Both the position numbers and the translations under genes were made by a program. The notes below the pieces were generated by a model that was not told the DNA's origin, did not search any database, and worked only from the letters and a program-made list of their open reading frames with translations. Of a stretch of 64,000 bases of DNA, positions 53,543 through 62,778 are shown in pieces; position 1 is the stretch's first letter, and each line of letters begins with the position of its first letter. Source of the DNA: Hymenobacter nivis (GTDB lineage Bacteria; Bacteroidota; Bacteroidia; Cytophagales; Hymenobacteraceae); the NCBI RefSeq assembly GCF_003149515.1, contig NZ_CP029145.1:3720001-3784000 (forward strand), written 5' to 3'.

Positions 53543-54340
53543 ATGCCGTTACTCCCGCTTGCTTCCGCCTGGCTGGCCGTCGTTGATTCGTACTGGGCCA
53601 CCCTCACGTACCCCGTGGGGCTGGGCCTGGCCGTATGCCTGGGCAGCTGGCTGGCCCAGCGCCAGTACCTGCGCCACGGGCGGGCCTGGAAGCCCATTGG
53701 CGTGGAAGGCGGCATTTTTAGTATGTTCGGCCTGCTGCTCTCCTTCACGATGGTGGCCTCGGGCACGGCCGTGAAAGCCCGCGACGCCACTGTGCACGCC
53801 GAGGCCAGCAGCATTTCCGACCTGCACCGCCAGAGCCAGCTGTACCCGCCCGCGCTGCGGGCCCAGGTGCGGGCCTATCTGCTGGCGTCGTTGCGCGACC
53901 AGCTGGCCCACCCCACCCCCAACGCCGCCGAGTGCCTGCGCCTGGTGCACCGCGCCGACTCACTCAACCGCGCCCTCGACGCCGGCCTGCTGGCCCACCT
54001 GGCCGGGGCTCCCGCCGACCGCCCCGTGGTGCAGCAGGCGCTGACGCTGGCGGCGGCCAAAAATGCTAATTATTTCGCCTTGCTTTATACGTTTCGCGAG
54101 CGCACGCCGCGCACCATTCTGGTGGCGCTGGTGGTGGTTTCGCTGGGCATGGGCTTTTTGATTGGCTTCATGAACCGCTTCCAGGATTTTCCCAACCAGC
54201 TCATTCCCATCGTTTTCGTCGTCACGGTGGCCGTGCTCGTCACCACCATCCGCGACCTCGACAACCCCGGCCGCGGCGTGGTGACGCCCGATTACGACGA
54301 CCTCTCCAACGTGGAAGCCGTCATCCGCCGGGGCCCCTAG
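53543..54340 (+). CDS. DUF4239-like membrane protein
   Basis: 265 residues from ATG 53543. Helices near 18-38 and 58-78, then a cytoplasmic region of about 110 residues and two more helices (ILVALVVVSLGMGFLIGFM; LIPIVFVVTVAVLVTTI). The pattern GIFSMFGLLLSFTMVASGTAVKARDATVHAEA (as LLLSFTMVASG and RDATVHAEA) matches DUF4239 proteins of unknown function. TTTCTTTG upstream is one base off the -7 consensus. Confidence 0.8.
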   Translation: MPLLPLASAWLAVVDSYWATLTYPVGLGLAVCLGSWLAQRQYLRHGRAWKPIGVEGGIFSMFGLLLSFTMVASGTAVKARDATVHAEASSISDLHRQSQLYPPALRAQVRAYLLASLRDQLAHPTPNAAECLRLVHRADSLNRALDAGLLAHLAGAPADRPVVQQALTLAAAKNANYFALLYTFRERTPRTILVALVVVSLGMGFLIGFMNRFQDFPNQLIPIVFVVTVAVLVTTIRDLDNPGRGVVTPDYDDLSNVEAVIRRGP

Positions 54341-54417
54341 CGGGCCCGGCATAACCTCGGCCGGCCTTTCGCAGTTTAGCGCAAATGGGCCGCCGCGCTC
54401 ATCTTTTTTTCTTGCCA

Positions 54418-54837
54418 ATGGTTGCTCGCTCCGTTTATTTTGAAAATGCCGTGGGGCGCGTTTGGGAAGAACCCCTGCACTACCTGCGGCTCGACTACTA
54501 CGCCGCCCCGCGCGAGGAGGTGGCCTTTCGGGCCTTGCTCACGCACGCGCTGCACGCCCTGGTGCGGCGGGGCTGGGGCAAAATGCTCATCGACCAGCGC
54601 AAGATGGCGCCCTACTCCGACGCCGAGCGCGCCTGGATGTTGGACGAGTGGTTGCCGCGCGCCATCCGCGAGGGCGGCTACCGCTATGGCGCCGTGGTGC
54701 TGGCCGAAAACCCCTTCGCCCGCGTCAGCATGACGCGCCTCTCCCTGGCGGCCCGCGAACTGGGCAACACTTACAAAACCTTCGACACCGAAGCCGATGC
54801 CGCGGCCTGGCTCACGCAGGCTGTGGTGGCGCGGTAA
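54418..54837 (+). CDS. SpoIIAA-like (STAS-type) small protein
   Basis: 139 residues from ATG 54418. FENAVGRVWEEPLHYLRLDYYA, WGKMLIDQRKMAPYSDAERAWM and the closing KTFDTEADAAAWLTQ (shown in part) match SpoIIAA-like domain proteins, whose role is unknown. Cytoplasmic, standalone. Confidence 0.75.
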   Translation: MVARSVYFENAVGRVWEEPLHYLRLDYYAAPREEVAFRALLTHALHALVRRGWGKMLIDQRKMAPYSDAERAWMLDEWLPRAIREGGYRYGAVVLAENPFARVSMTRLSLAARELGNTYKTFDTEADAAAWLTQAVVAR

Positions 54838-54865
54838 CCGCTTCCATAGTTCTATAAAAGCAAAT

Positions 54866-54894
54866 AGGGGCCCCGGGCAATGCCTGGGGCCCCT
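54866..54894. repeat. GGGGCCCC hairpin
   Basis: AGGGGCCCCGGGCA pairs with TGCCTGGGGCCCCT (one mismatch). Made of the over-represented GGGGCCCC word; no T-run. Confidence 0.7.
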
Positions 54895-54900
54895 GTCACG

Positions 54901-54999
54901 TAGAAACTGTCATGCTCATCTGGCGAAGCATCTTATCAGGGCTGAATGACCTGTTCGGCCCTGATAAGATGCTTCGTAAGCTCAGCACGATAGTTTCTA
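54901..54999. repeat. 99-bp inverted repeat before the OYE gene end
   Basis: Outer arms TAGAAACT / AGTTTCTA, inner perfect arms CGAAGCATCTTATCAGGGC / GCCCTGATAAGATGCTTCG. Shares CATGCTgAgC and GAAGCATCT words with the MITE in IS1 copy 1. Confidence 0.8.
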
Positions 55000-55000
55000 T

Positions 55001-56080
55001 TCAGCTAGGCGCTTGCCGCGGCTTGGCGCGCTCGTACTGCACGGGCCAGGCCACGTCGGCGCCCAACTCGTGGGCGGCGTGCAGCGGGAAGTAAGGGTCG
55101 CGTAGCTCCTCGCGGGCCAGCAGCACGAGGTCGGCCTGGCCACTGGCCACAATTTCCTCGGCCTGGGCCGCGGTGGTGATGAGGCCCACGGCCCCGGTGG
55201 CCACGCCGGCCTCGCGGCGGATGCGCTCGGCAAATTCGACCTGATAGCCGGGCGCGCTCGGGATGCTGGCGTGGGGCACATTGCCGCCCGTGGACGTGTC
55301 GATGAGGTCGGCACCTTCGGCTTTCAGCACTTTCGCCAGCTCCACCGAATCCTCAATGGTCCAGCCGCCCTTCGTCCAATCGGTGGCCGAAATGCGCACG
55401 AGTAGCGGCAAGTGATTGGGTAATAGGGCCCCCACGGCGCGCACCACTTCCACCGTCAGGCGGATGCGGTTCTCGAACGAGCCGCCGTACTCGTCGGTGC
55501 GCTGGTTGCTGAGGGGCGAGTAGAACTCATGCAGCAGGTAGCCGTGGGCGGCGTGGATTTCAATAATCTGAAAGCCTGCCGCCAGGGCCCGCACCGTGGC
55601 GGCCCGGAAATCGGCAATAACTTTTTGGATGCCCGCCGCGTCCAGCGCCATCGGCTGCGGGTAGTCGTAGTTGAACGGCGCGTCGCCGGGGCCCACCACC
55701 TGCCAGCCACCGAAGAACACCGGCACGGCGCCGCTGCCCTTCCAGCTGGTGTAGGTGCTGGCCTTGCGGCCGGCGTGGGCCAGCTGAATGCCGGGCACGC
55801 TGCCCTGGGCCACGATGAACGTGTTGATGCGCCGTAGGAAATCGACGTGCTCATCTTTCCAGATGCCGAGGTCGTCGGGGGTGATGCGGCCCTCGGGCGA
55901 CACGGCGGCCGCCTCGCAGATGACGAGGCCCGCGCCGCCCACCGCCCGGCTGCCCAGGTGAACCAGGTGCCAGTCGTTGGCGAAGCCGTCGATGCTGCTG
56001 TACTCGCACATGGGCGACACGACGAGGCGGTTTTTGAGGGTGACGCCGCGCAGGGCGAAGGAATCGAAGAGGGAGGGCAT
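55001..56080 (-). CDS. Old yellow enzyme family NADPH dehydrogenase (NamA/YqjM-like)
   Basis: 359 residues, FMN TIM barrel reducing activated alkenes with NAD(P)H. Signatures: LKNRLVVSPMCEYSS, with Cys as in YqjM, IQLAHAGRKAS, EIHAAHGYLLHEFYSPLSNQRTDEYGGSFENR (as HAAHGYLLHEF and RTDEYGGS) and the GGNVPHA phosphate region. ATG 56080 gives the usual size. Possibly detoxifies reactive alkenes; the natural substrate is unknown. Single gene. Confidence 0.92.
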   Translation of the reverse strand: MPSLFDSFALRGVTLKNRLVVSPMCEYSSIDGFANDWHLVHLGSRAVGGAGLVICEAAAVSPEGRITPDDLGIWKDEHVDFLRRINTFIVAQGSVPGIQLAHAGRKASTYTSWKGSGAVPVFFGGWQVVGPGDAPFNYDYPQPMALDAAGIQKVIADFRAATVRALAAGFQIIEIHAAHGYLLHEFYSPLSNQRTDEYGGSFENRIRLTVEVVRAVGALLPNHLPLLVRISATDWTKGGWTIEDSVELAKVLKAEGADLIDTSTGGNVPHASIPSAPGYQVEFAERIRREAGVATGAVGLITTAAQAEEIVASGQADLVLLAREELRDPYFPLHAAHELGADVAWPVQYERAKPRQAPS

Positions 56081-56257
56081 GGGCAAGGGGGTAAGGACTA
56101 ATAACCGGGGCCCCGGCCGATGGTTTGGGGCCCCGCGGCCCGGGGTGGCCGGGGCGGGTATTCCCCCAGCCTTACCCCAATTACGCCGCGCCGGTTGCGC
56201 CGGGGCCCCACGCGGCGGGGCAGCGGCGCCCGCCCGGGCGGTAGCGGCGGCGGGCAA

Positions 56258-56265
56258 TACCTTTG
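56258..56265 (+). promoter_or_regulatory. -7 element (TACCTTTG) of the EEP-family gene
   Basis: Exact TAnnTTTG match, 60 nt before ATG 56326. Confidence 0.5.
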
Positions 56266-56325
56266 CTCGGGCCCCTTGGGGGCCCCACGCACCGGTTGCT
56301 CTTCGCTTCTCTTTCTCGTTCGCCC

Positions 56326-57177
56326 ATGTTCAAAAAGGTTTTTCTCGCCGCGCTCTTGCTGAGCACGTTGGCCGGCCCGCTGGCGGCCCAAACCCTGAAG
56401 CTAGCCACCTACAACATTCGCTACGACAACAAGCAGGACACGGCCAACGCCTGGCTCCGGCGGCTGCCGTACATGGCGGGGCTCATTAAGTTTCAGGATT
56501 TTGACCTGTTTGGCACCCAGGAAGTGCTGCACAACCAGCTGCTAGACCTGGCCGGGGCCCTGCCTGGCTACGGCCACGTGGGCGTGGGCCGCGACGACGG
56601 CAAGGAGGCCGGCGAATACGCGGCCATCTTCTACAAAAAAGCCAAGTTCGAGCTGCTTAAACAGGGCACGTTCTGGCTCTCGCCTACCCCCGCCGTGCCC
56701 AGCAAGGGCTGGGACGCCGCGCTGCCGCGCATTTGCACCTGGGGCCAGTTTCGCGACCGGAGCACGGGCTTCGTGTTCTACTTCTTCAACACCCACTTCG
56801 ACCACGTCGGCGTGGTGGCCCGTCGCGAAAGCGCCAAGCTGATTCTGGCCCAAGTGCAAGCCCTGGCCGGCACCGCGCCCGCCGTGCTGAGCGGCGACTT
56901 CAACGTGGACCAGCGCAACGAAAGCTACGCCCTGGTCAACGCCTCGGGCCGGCTGAAGGACGCCTACACCACGGCCGCGCTGGTGTACGCGCCCAGCGGC
57001 ACGTTCAACAACTTCGACCCCAAAACTAAGTCCGACGCCCGCATCGACCACATTTTCCTGAGCCCGGCGTTCACCGTGGCCCGCTACGGCATCCTGACGG
57101 ACACCTACGGCGGCGGCAAAATGCCCTCCGACCACTACCCCGTGGCCGTGGACGTGCGCTACGCCCGGCCCAAGTAA
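56326..57177 (+). CDS. Secreted endonuclease/exonuclease/phosphatase family hydrolase
   Basis: 283 residues with signal peptide (MFKKVFLAALLLSTLAGPLAA). EEP-fold motifs: LATYNIRYDN, GTQEVLHNQL (metal-binding Glu), NTHFDHVGVVARRESAKL, GDFNVDQ and SDHYPVAVDV (catalytic His). Family members include phosphodiesterases, nucleases and inositol phosphatases, so substrate is open. It lies 112 nt before the Gfo/Idh/MocA gene on the same strand, and both products are exported. Confidence 0.9.
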   Translation: MFKKVFLAALLLSTLAGPLAAQTLKLATYNIRYDNKQDTANAWLRRLPYMAGLIKFQDFDLFGTQEVLHNQLLDLAGALPGYGHVGVGRDDGKEAGEYAAIFYKKAKFELLKQGTFWLSPTPAVPSKGWDAALPRICTWGQFRDRSTGFVFYFFNTHFDHVGVVARRESAKLILAQVQALAGTAPAVLSGDFNVDQRNESYALVNASGRLKDAYTTAALVYAPSGTFNNFDPKTKSDARIDHIFLSPAFTVARYGILTDTYGGGKMPSDHYPVAVDVRYARPK

Positions 57178-57289
57178 GGGCAACCCGCCCGCGGAAAGAT
57201 GGGGCCCCGGCAAGCGCGGCCTTAGCAACGCAACCCCCGGCCCGGCACGTAAAGCCAAGCTGCTGCTCATCATTCCATCTTTTCGCGCT

Positions 57290-58651
57290 ATGTTTCAAGA
57301 ATCTTCCGCCCCGGCCTTCGTGCCCGAGGCCGACGCCCCCGCCGTGGGCGCCACCGACGCCTCGCGCCGCCAGTTCATCAACTACGCCGGGCACGGCCTG
57401 CTGGCCACCGCCGTGGCGGGGGCCCTGCCCCTGGCTGCCGCCGAAGCAGCCGACCTGAGCGGCTTCGGCACCCAGGCCCAAACGCCCACCGGCGACCTCG
57501 ACATCAAGCTGCCGCCGCTGGATGCCTCCACCGACCCCAAGGCCGGCCCCTTCCCCAACCCCGACGCGCCCGACCAGCGCGTGGGCTACGCCATTGTGGG
57601 CCTGGGCCACCTCACGCTGGCCGAAATTTTGCCCGCCTTTGGGCAGTGCAAGCACGCCAAGGCCGTGGCCTTGGTGAGCGGCAACGCCGACAAAATGGCC
57701 ACGGCCGCCAAGCAGTACGGCATCAAGCCCAGCAGCTGCTACTCGTACCAGACCTACGACCAGCTGAAGGATAACCCCGAGGTGCAGGTCATTTACATCG
57801 TGCTGCCCAACGCGCAGCACCACGAGTTCACCATCCGCGGGGCCCGGGCCGGCAAGCACATCCTCTGCGAGAAGCCGATGGCCAACTCTGTGAAGGAGTG
57901 CGAGGAAATGATTGCCGCCTGCAACAAGGCCAGCAAGAAGCTGATGATTGCTTACCGCATTCAGTACGAGCCCCTGAACCGGGCTGCCATGAAGCTGGTG
58001 CGCGACAAAACCTATGGCAAAACCAAGCTTATCCAAATGATGAACTGCCAGAACCAGGCCTACGACCAGCAGTGGCGCCACAAAAAAGCCCTGGCCGGCG
58101 GCGGCTCCTTGCCCGACGTGGGCTTGTACTGCCTCAACACCACGCGCTTTTTGCTGGGCGAAGAACCCAACGAGGTTTCGGCCCATATTTACAGCACACC
58201 CGGCGACGACCGTTTTAAGGAAGTGGAAGAGAGCGTGAGCTTTACGCTGCGTTTCCCGAGCGGAGTTATCTCGCAGTGCATGAGCGGCTACGGCTCGTTC
58301 AACGCCAAAAGCTACGCCGTGCACGCCGAAACCGGCACCATCAAAATGGACCCGGCTTTTCCCTACAAAGGCCTGAAGCAGGAGCTGGTGCACGCCCCCA
58401 ACGGCAAGCAAGTAACCGAAATCCCCAACGACCCCGACAAGCAGCAGTTTGCCCTCGAAATGGACCACATGGCCGAGTGCGTGCGCAACAATAAAACGCC
58501 CTATACCCCGGGCGAAGAAGGCCTTCAGGACCAGCGTATTATGGAAGCTATCTACCAGTCGGCCAAGGAGAACCGGCCCGTGAAGCTGACCGCTGGCGTG
58601 GGCAAAACGGATGCCTTCCGGGGCCCCGCGCCCGCCGAAGAACCGGCGTAG
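57290..58651 (+). CDS. Tat-exported Gfo/Idh/MocA oxidoreductase (glucose-fructose oxidoreductase-like)
   Basis: 453 residues. A twin-arginine motif SRRQFINYAGHGLLATAVAG (as SRRQFI and GLLATAVAG) lies at 24-45, preceded by an unusual N-terminal extension. The Rossmann domain has GYAIVGLGHLTLAEILPAF, the dinucleotide-binding EKPMANS motif (HILCEKPMANSVKECEEM) and a C-terminal substrate domain. GFO-type enzymes bind NADP and oxidise sugars in the periplasm; cofactor loading before Tat export fits. A decayed pirin gene follows. Confidence 0.9.
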   Translation: MFQESSAPAFVPEADAPAVGATDASRRQFINYAGHGLLATAVAGALPLAAAEAADLSGFGTQAQTPTGDLDIKLPPLDASTDPKAGPFPNPDAPDQRVGYAIVGLGHLTLAEILPAFGQCKHAKAVALVSGNADKMATAAKQYGIKPSSCYSYQTYDQLKDNPEVQVIYIVLPNAQHHEFTIRGARAGKHILCEKPMANSVKECEEMIAACNKASKKLMIAYRIQYEPLNRAAMKLVRDKTYGKTKLIQMMNCQNQAYDQQWRHKKALAGGGSLPDVGLYCLNTTRFLLGEEPNEVSAHIYSTPGDDRFKEVEESVSFTLRFPSGVISQCMSGYGSFNAKSYAVHAETGTIKMDPAFPYKGLKQELVHAPNGKQVTEIPNDPDKQQFALEMDHMAECVRNNKTPYTPGEEGLQDQRIMEAIYQSAKENRPVKLTAGVGKTDAFRGPAPAEEPA

Positions 58652-58733
58652 CTTTGGCCGGCCTTTCCTACACTGCGGCAACGGCGCGGGCCCCCAGGGC
58701 CCCGCGCCGTTGCCTTTTCTACCCTTCCAAGCT

Positions 58734-59594
58734 ATGTCCCTCCGCACTGTCCGGTAGCAGCACCGGGCCGTCAATGACCCCATTGCCGACCTGCTGACCT
58801 ACCAGGCCCTGCCCACCAATTCGGTCGATTACGTCGACCCGTTTCTGTTCCGCAACCACCACGGGCCCCAGGTGTACCGGCTTTATAACCAGGGCCTTCC
58901 TTTCGGCCCGCACCCGCACTGCGGGTTCAGAACGGTGACGTTCATCCTGTAGGGCGACGTCCTGCACAAAGTACAGCAGCAGCTACGAGAGCGTGGTTGC
59001 GGCCGGCGGCGTGCAGTGTGTGACGGCCGGCGCGGGGCTGATTCACGCCGAAGTGCCGTCCGACGAGTTCAAGGAAGCCGTTGGGGGCCTGGAGATTTTG
59101 TAGCTCTGGATAAACCTGCCGGCCGAGCATAAGATGGCCGACCCGCACTACACCGGCCTTCAAAATCTTAATATTTAGCTGGTTACGGCCGTCGCCGGCG
59201 TTGCCATCCACGCCGTATCGGGCGAGTGGGCAGGCACCGTGGGGAGGCATCGCGTCGCTGATTGACGTGCACCTGGCCTGGCTCGATTTTGCGGCGGGGG
59301 CCCGGGTTGTGCTGCCCGTTGCGGCGGTGCGCACCATTTTCTTCTATACCGTGGCCGGCCAGCTGCGCGCCAACGGCACCGAAACCCAGGACCGCCAGCG
59401 TGTTGGAATTCAACCACGACGGCGATAAACTGACCGTCGAGGCCTTCACCGACAGCGTGGTGCTGCTCGGCCACGCCCTGCCCCTCAAAGAGCCTAAGGT
59501 GGCCTACGGCCCCTTCGTGATGAACACCTAAGCCGAAATCCAGCAAACCTACCAGGACTACCAACTGGGCAAATTCGGTACCTGGAACGGATAG
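58734..59594 (+). pseudogene. Pirin-family pseudogene
   Basis: ATG 58734, then stops and frame changes throughout. Readable fragments: DPFLFRNHHGPQVY, PFGPHPHCGFRTVTFIL, CVTAGAGLIHAEVPS, LWINLPAEHKMADPHYTGL and a C-terminal VAYGPFVMNT-like end. Pirins carry the HPHRGFETVTY iron-binding motif; here it reads HPHCGFRTVT. In-frame stops include TAG at VR-stop-QH, FIL-stop-GD, EIL-stop-LW and NI-stop-LV. The dioxygenase-like pirin is therefore non-functional. Confidence 0.85.
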
Positions 59595-60041
59595 CCGCGC
59601 CGCAACCGCAACAAATAAGGCCGCCGGTTCGCAACCCCTGAAATTGGTAAAAAACCAATTTTCTTCTTTACCAGGTGCCGGCCCCGGCACCGTATAGGAT
59701 TACCGAAGCGGCGCCGGGGCCAGCTACGTGTTGGACACACGGGCCCGGACGGTTAGGCTAAAATGAGGATAGTTTTAAATTTATTTTCGGGCCGGGAAGT
59801 GAATTTAGACCAGCAATTATGCTAGAAATATGGTAGTTTATATGAGATGAATGCAAATAGCTATGTACCGCGCAGAAAGCGCTTAAAATGAATTGTGGGC
59901 CCAATAAATTCGGTGTTAATTTCATTAAAATCAGCAGCAGTCAACTAATAATGCCTGGCATTTTGCAAAAACAGTTTATGCATAATTTTTAGTTGTACTT
60001 CCTTAGCAGTCAATCTTTCATTCGATTTTCTATCATGCCCC
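59595..60041. other. AT-rich intergenic region before the sugar operon
   Basis: 447 bp, AT-rich from about 59760 to 60040, in contrast to its GC-rich surroundings. Contains a small hairpin (AATTGGTAAAAAACCAATT, 59643-59661). Probably carries the promoter of the rfbF operon; no clear -7 element was identified. Confidence 0.5.
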
Positions 60042-60950
60042 ATGAAAGCAGTAATCTTAGCGGGCGGCTACGGCACCCGCATTAGCGAAGAGAGTGGCGT
60101 GCGCCCAAAACCCATGATTGAGATTGGGGGCAAGCCGATTCTGTGGCACATCATGAAAATTTATGCCCACCACGGCATCACCGAATTTGTGGTGTGCTGC
60201 GGCTACAAGGGACACATGATTAAGCAATACTTCGCCGATTACTTCCTGCACAACTGCGACGTTACTTTTCGCATGGACCGCGACGAGATGCAAATCCACC
60301 GTACCCACGCCGAGCCTTGGACCGTGACGCTGGTGGATACCGGCCAGGAAACTATGACCGGCGGCCGCCTGCGCCGCGTGCGCGAGTACGTGGGCAACGA
60401 AACGTTTTGCCTCACTTACGGCGACGGGGTGAGCGACGTGGACATTCGCGCGTCCATCTGGCACCACCGGGCCGAGGGGGCCCAGGCCACGCTGACAGCC
60501 GTGCGCCAGCCGGGCCGCTTCGGCATGTTTAACCTGGCCGAGAACGACGACCGGGTAAGCAACTTTGAAGAGAAACCCGAAGGTGAAGCCACGCCGTGGA
60601 TCAACGGAGGCTTTTTCGTGCTGGAGCCCAGCGTGTTCGAATATATTGAGGACGACACGACGGTGTGGGAAAAAGCGCCCCTCGAAAGGATGGCCGCCGC
60701 TGGGGCCCTCTCGGCCTACCGGCACACGGGCTTCTGGCAGCCCATGGACACGCTGCGCGACAAGAACGTGCTGGAAGACCTGTGGAAAAGTGGCCGGGCG
60801 CCGTGGAAAGTGTGGGACATAGCACCAGCCGCTGCTGCTGCCGAAGACGTGAACGTGCCCCTGGCCGGCATCCTGGCCGCCGCTGGCACCCGCCAGGGCC
60901 CCCGCGGCCCGGCGCACGAAAAATTCGCACGGATTGACGTACCTATGTAG
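60042..60950 (+). CDS. rfbF: Glucose-1-phosphate cytidylyltransferase
   Basis: 302 residues, making CDP-glucose from CTP and glucose 1-phosphate. [26 protein letters not shown] (as [11 protein letters not shown] and [10 protein letters not shown]), [21 protein letters not shown] and [10 protein letters not shown] are RfbF signatures. A 40-residue Ala/Pro-rich C-terminal extension (from about 262) exceeds the usual 257-residue length. The ATG at 60042 is used. First gene of a tight run; the SDR follows 19 nt later. Confidence 0.93.
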   Translation: MKAVILAGGYGTRISEESGVRPKPMIEIGGKPILWHIMKIYAHHGITEFVVCCGYKGHMIKQYFADYFLHNCDVTFRMDRDEMQIHRTHAEPWTVTLVDTGQETMTGGRLRRVREYVGNETFCLTYGDGVSDVDIRASIWHHRAEGAQATLTAVRQPGRFGMFNLAENDDRVSNFEEKPEGEATPWINGGFFVLEPSVFEYIEDDTTVWEKAPLERMAAAGALSAYRHTGFWQPMDTLRDKNVLEDLWKSGRAPWKVWDIAPAAAAAEDVNVPLAGILAAAGTRQGPRGPAHEKFARIDVPM

Positions 60951-60969
60951 AGGAAATAATTTCGACTTT

Positions 60970-62064
60970 ATGAGCATTCCTACGCGCATTCTGATTACGG
61001 GCAACATGGGCTATGTGGGCCCCGGGGTGGTGCGCCACCTGCGGCACACCTTTCCCGCCGCTGAGCTGATTGGCTACGACGCGGGCTACTTTGCCCACTG
61101 CCTCACCGGCCCCCCCCGGCTGCCCGAATCGTATCTCGACCGCCAGGAATTTGGCGATGTGCGGACGCTGCCCGCGGCCTTGCTGGCGGGCGTGAACGCC
61201 GTGGTGCACCTGGCTGCCATCTCCAACGACCCGATGGGCCAAACCTACGAGGAGGCCACGCTGGCCGTGAACCACCGCGCCGGCATCCGGCTGGCCGAAA
61301 TGGCCAAGGCGGCGGGGGTGCGGTCCTTTGTGTTTGCCAGTAGCTGCAGCATCTACGGGGCCGGCGGCGAAGGCGCCAAAACGGAAGATTCGGCCCTGAA
61401 TCCACTCACGGCCTACGCCCGCTCCAAGGTGCTGAGCGAGCAGGATTTGGCCCCGCTGGCCGGCACGGGCTTCACGGTAACATGCCTGCGCTTCGCCACG
61501 GCCTGCGGCTGGAGCGACCGGCTGCGGCTGGACCTGGTGGTGAACGACTTCGTGGCCGGGGCCGTGGCCAGCGGCGACATCAACATCCTCAGCGACGGCA
61601 CGCCCTGGCGGCCGCTCATCCACGTGCTCGATATGGCCCGCGCCATCGAATGGGCCGTGGCGCGCGAGGCCAGCAACGGCGGCGAATACCTGCGCGTGAA
61701 CGTAGGCACCGACGTGTGGAACTACCAGGTGCGCGAGCTGGCCGCCGCCGTGGCCGAGGCCCTGCCCGGCACCAGCGTGCACCTGAACGCCGACGCGCCA
61801 CCCGACAAACGCTCGTACCGCGTCGATTTCAGCTTGTTCCGAGCGTTGGCGCCCGACCACCAGCCCCTGCGCACCCTGGCCGGCACCATTGCCGAACTGC
61901 GCGACGGCCTGCGCGCCATGGGCTTCCACGACGCCGAGTTCCGCAATTCGCCCCTGATGCGCCTGCGGGTGCTCGGTGACTTGCGCGCCAGTGGCGCCCT
62001 GGGGCCCGACTTAGCCTGGGCCCCCGCCGCTACCGCGCCTGCATTGGCGGAAGCAACGGCCTAA
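60970..62064 (+). CDS. SDR family NAD(P)-dependent sugar epimerase/dehydratase
   Basis: 364 residues. Rossmann motif GNMGYVGPGV (GxxGxxG), ASSCSIYG and YARSKVLSEQ, so the YxxxK pair is kept. Substrate-domain motifs VLDMARAIEW and VNVGTDVWNYQVREL. Resembles the epimerase partner found next to rfbF in clusters that convert CDP-glucose to modified deoxysugars; it is not the canonical rfbG (CDP-glucose 4,6-dehydratase), whose motifs I do not see. ATG 60970 was chosen, giving a 19-nt spacer. Confidence 0.85.
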   Translation: MSIPTRILITGNMGYVGPGVVRHLRHTFPAAELIGYDAGYFAHCLTGPPRLPESYLDRQEFGDVRTLPAALLAGVNAVVHLAAISNDPMGQTYEEATLAVNHRAGIRLAEMAKAAGVRSFVFASSCSIYGAGGEGAKTEDSALNPLTAYARSKVLSEQDLAPLAGTGFTVTCLRFATACGWSDRLRLDLVVNDFVAGAVASGDINILSDGTPWRPLIHVLDMARAIEWAVAREASNGGEYLRVNVGTDVWNYQVRELAAAVAEALPGTSVHLNADAPPDKRSYRVDFSLFRALAPDHQPLRTLAGTIAELRDGLRAMGFHDAEFRNSPLMRLRVLGDLRASGALGPDLAWAPAATAPALAEATA

Positions 62065-62188
62065 GTATTGAGCTTTTAGCTGATAGCTTTCTTGTTGATG
62101 ATTAGTTGGTTGCATCCGAATTAATGCGTGATTAATTCAGGCCAGGTATTTAGTATCCTTCCCTGCCAATCCTTCTCCCTCCTTATTG

Positions 62189-62737
62189 ATGATTTTTACC
62201 GAAACCAAACTGTCGGGAGCGTTCATTATCGATGTGCAGCGCCTGAGCGACGAGCGCGGGTTTTTTGGCCGTTCGTGGTGCGAAGACGAGTTTGCCGCCC
62301 ACGGCATTGCCATGCCGCCGGTGCAGGCCAACCTGTCGGCGAATCCCCGCCGCGGCACCCTGCGCGGCATGCATTACCAACTGCCGCCCCACGAAGAAAC
62401 CAAGCTGGTGCGCTGCACGCGCGGGGCTATTGTCGACGTGATTGTGGACCTGCGCGAGGAATCGCCCACGTACAAGCAATGGATTGCGGTGGAGCTGACG
62501 GCGGATAGCTACCGGATGCTGTTCGTGCCCGGGCGGTTTGCCCACGGCTTCCTCACCCTTGAAGACAACACCGACGTGGCCTACCAGGTATCGGCCAAGT
62601 ACACGCCCGGCGCCGAGCGGGGCCTGCGCTGGAACGACCCCGCCATCGGCATCGAGTGGCCGTTCGCGCCCGTGCTGGTGTCGGCCAAAGACGCGGGGCA
62701 CCCCGATTTCCAGCCGCTGTCCATCGCGGCTGGCTAA
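62189..62737 (+). CDS. rfbC: dTDP-4-dehydrorhamnose 3,5-epimerase family protein
   Basis: 182 residues, cupin-type epimerase. RGFFGRSWCEDEF, NPRRGTLRGMHYQ with HYQ at the active site, EETKLVRCTRGAIVDVIVDLR and FAHGFLTLEDNTDVAYQVS (each shown in part) match RfbC/RmlC. ATG 62189 is preceded by TTG 62186. The associated sugar here is presumably the CDP-linked product rather than dTDP-rhamnose, since rmlA/B/D are absent (inference). Gap to the SDR is 124 nt. Confidence 0.9.
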   Translation: MIFTETKLSGAFIIDVQRLSDERGFFGRSWCEDEFAAHGIAMPPVQANLSANPRRGTLRGMHYQLPPHEETKLVRCTRGAIVDVIVDLREESPTYKQWIAVELTADSYRMLFVPGRFAHGFLTLEDNTDVAYQVSAKYTPGAERGLRWNDPAIGIEWPFAPVLVSAKDAGHPDFQPLSIAAG

Positions 62738-62778
62738 ACAATACTTTTTCTCTATAACAGACTTTTGCTCAGCTATTC

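Noticed and set aside
57071-58783. 570-codon minus-strand frame opposite the Gfo/Idh/MocA gene
   Set aside because: Typical GC-rich antisense shadow; the plus strand has a clear Tat signal and Rossmann motifs.
58734-59594. Stop-codon recoding (TAG) in the pirin gene
   Set aside because: Frameshifts accompany the stops and the other genes use TAG as a normal stop, so simple decay is more likely.
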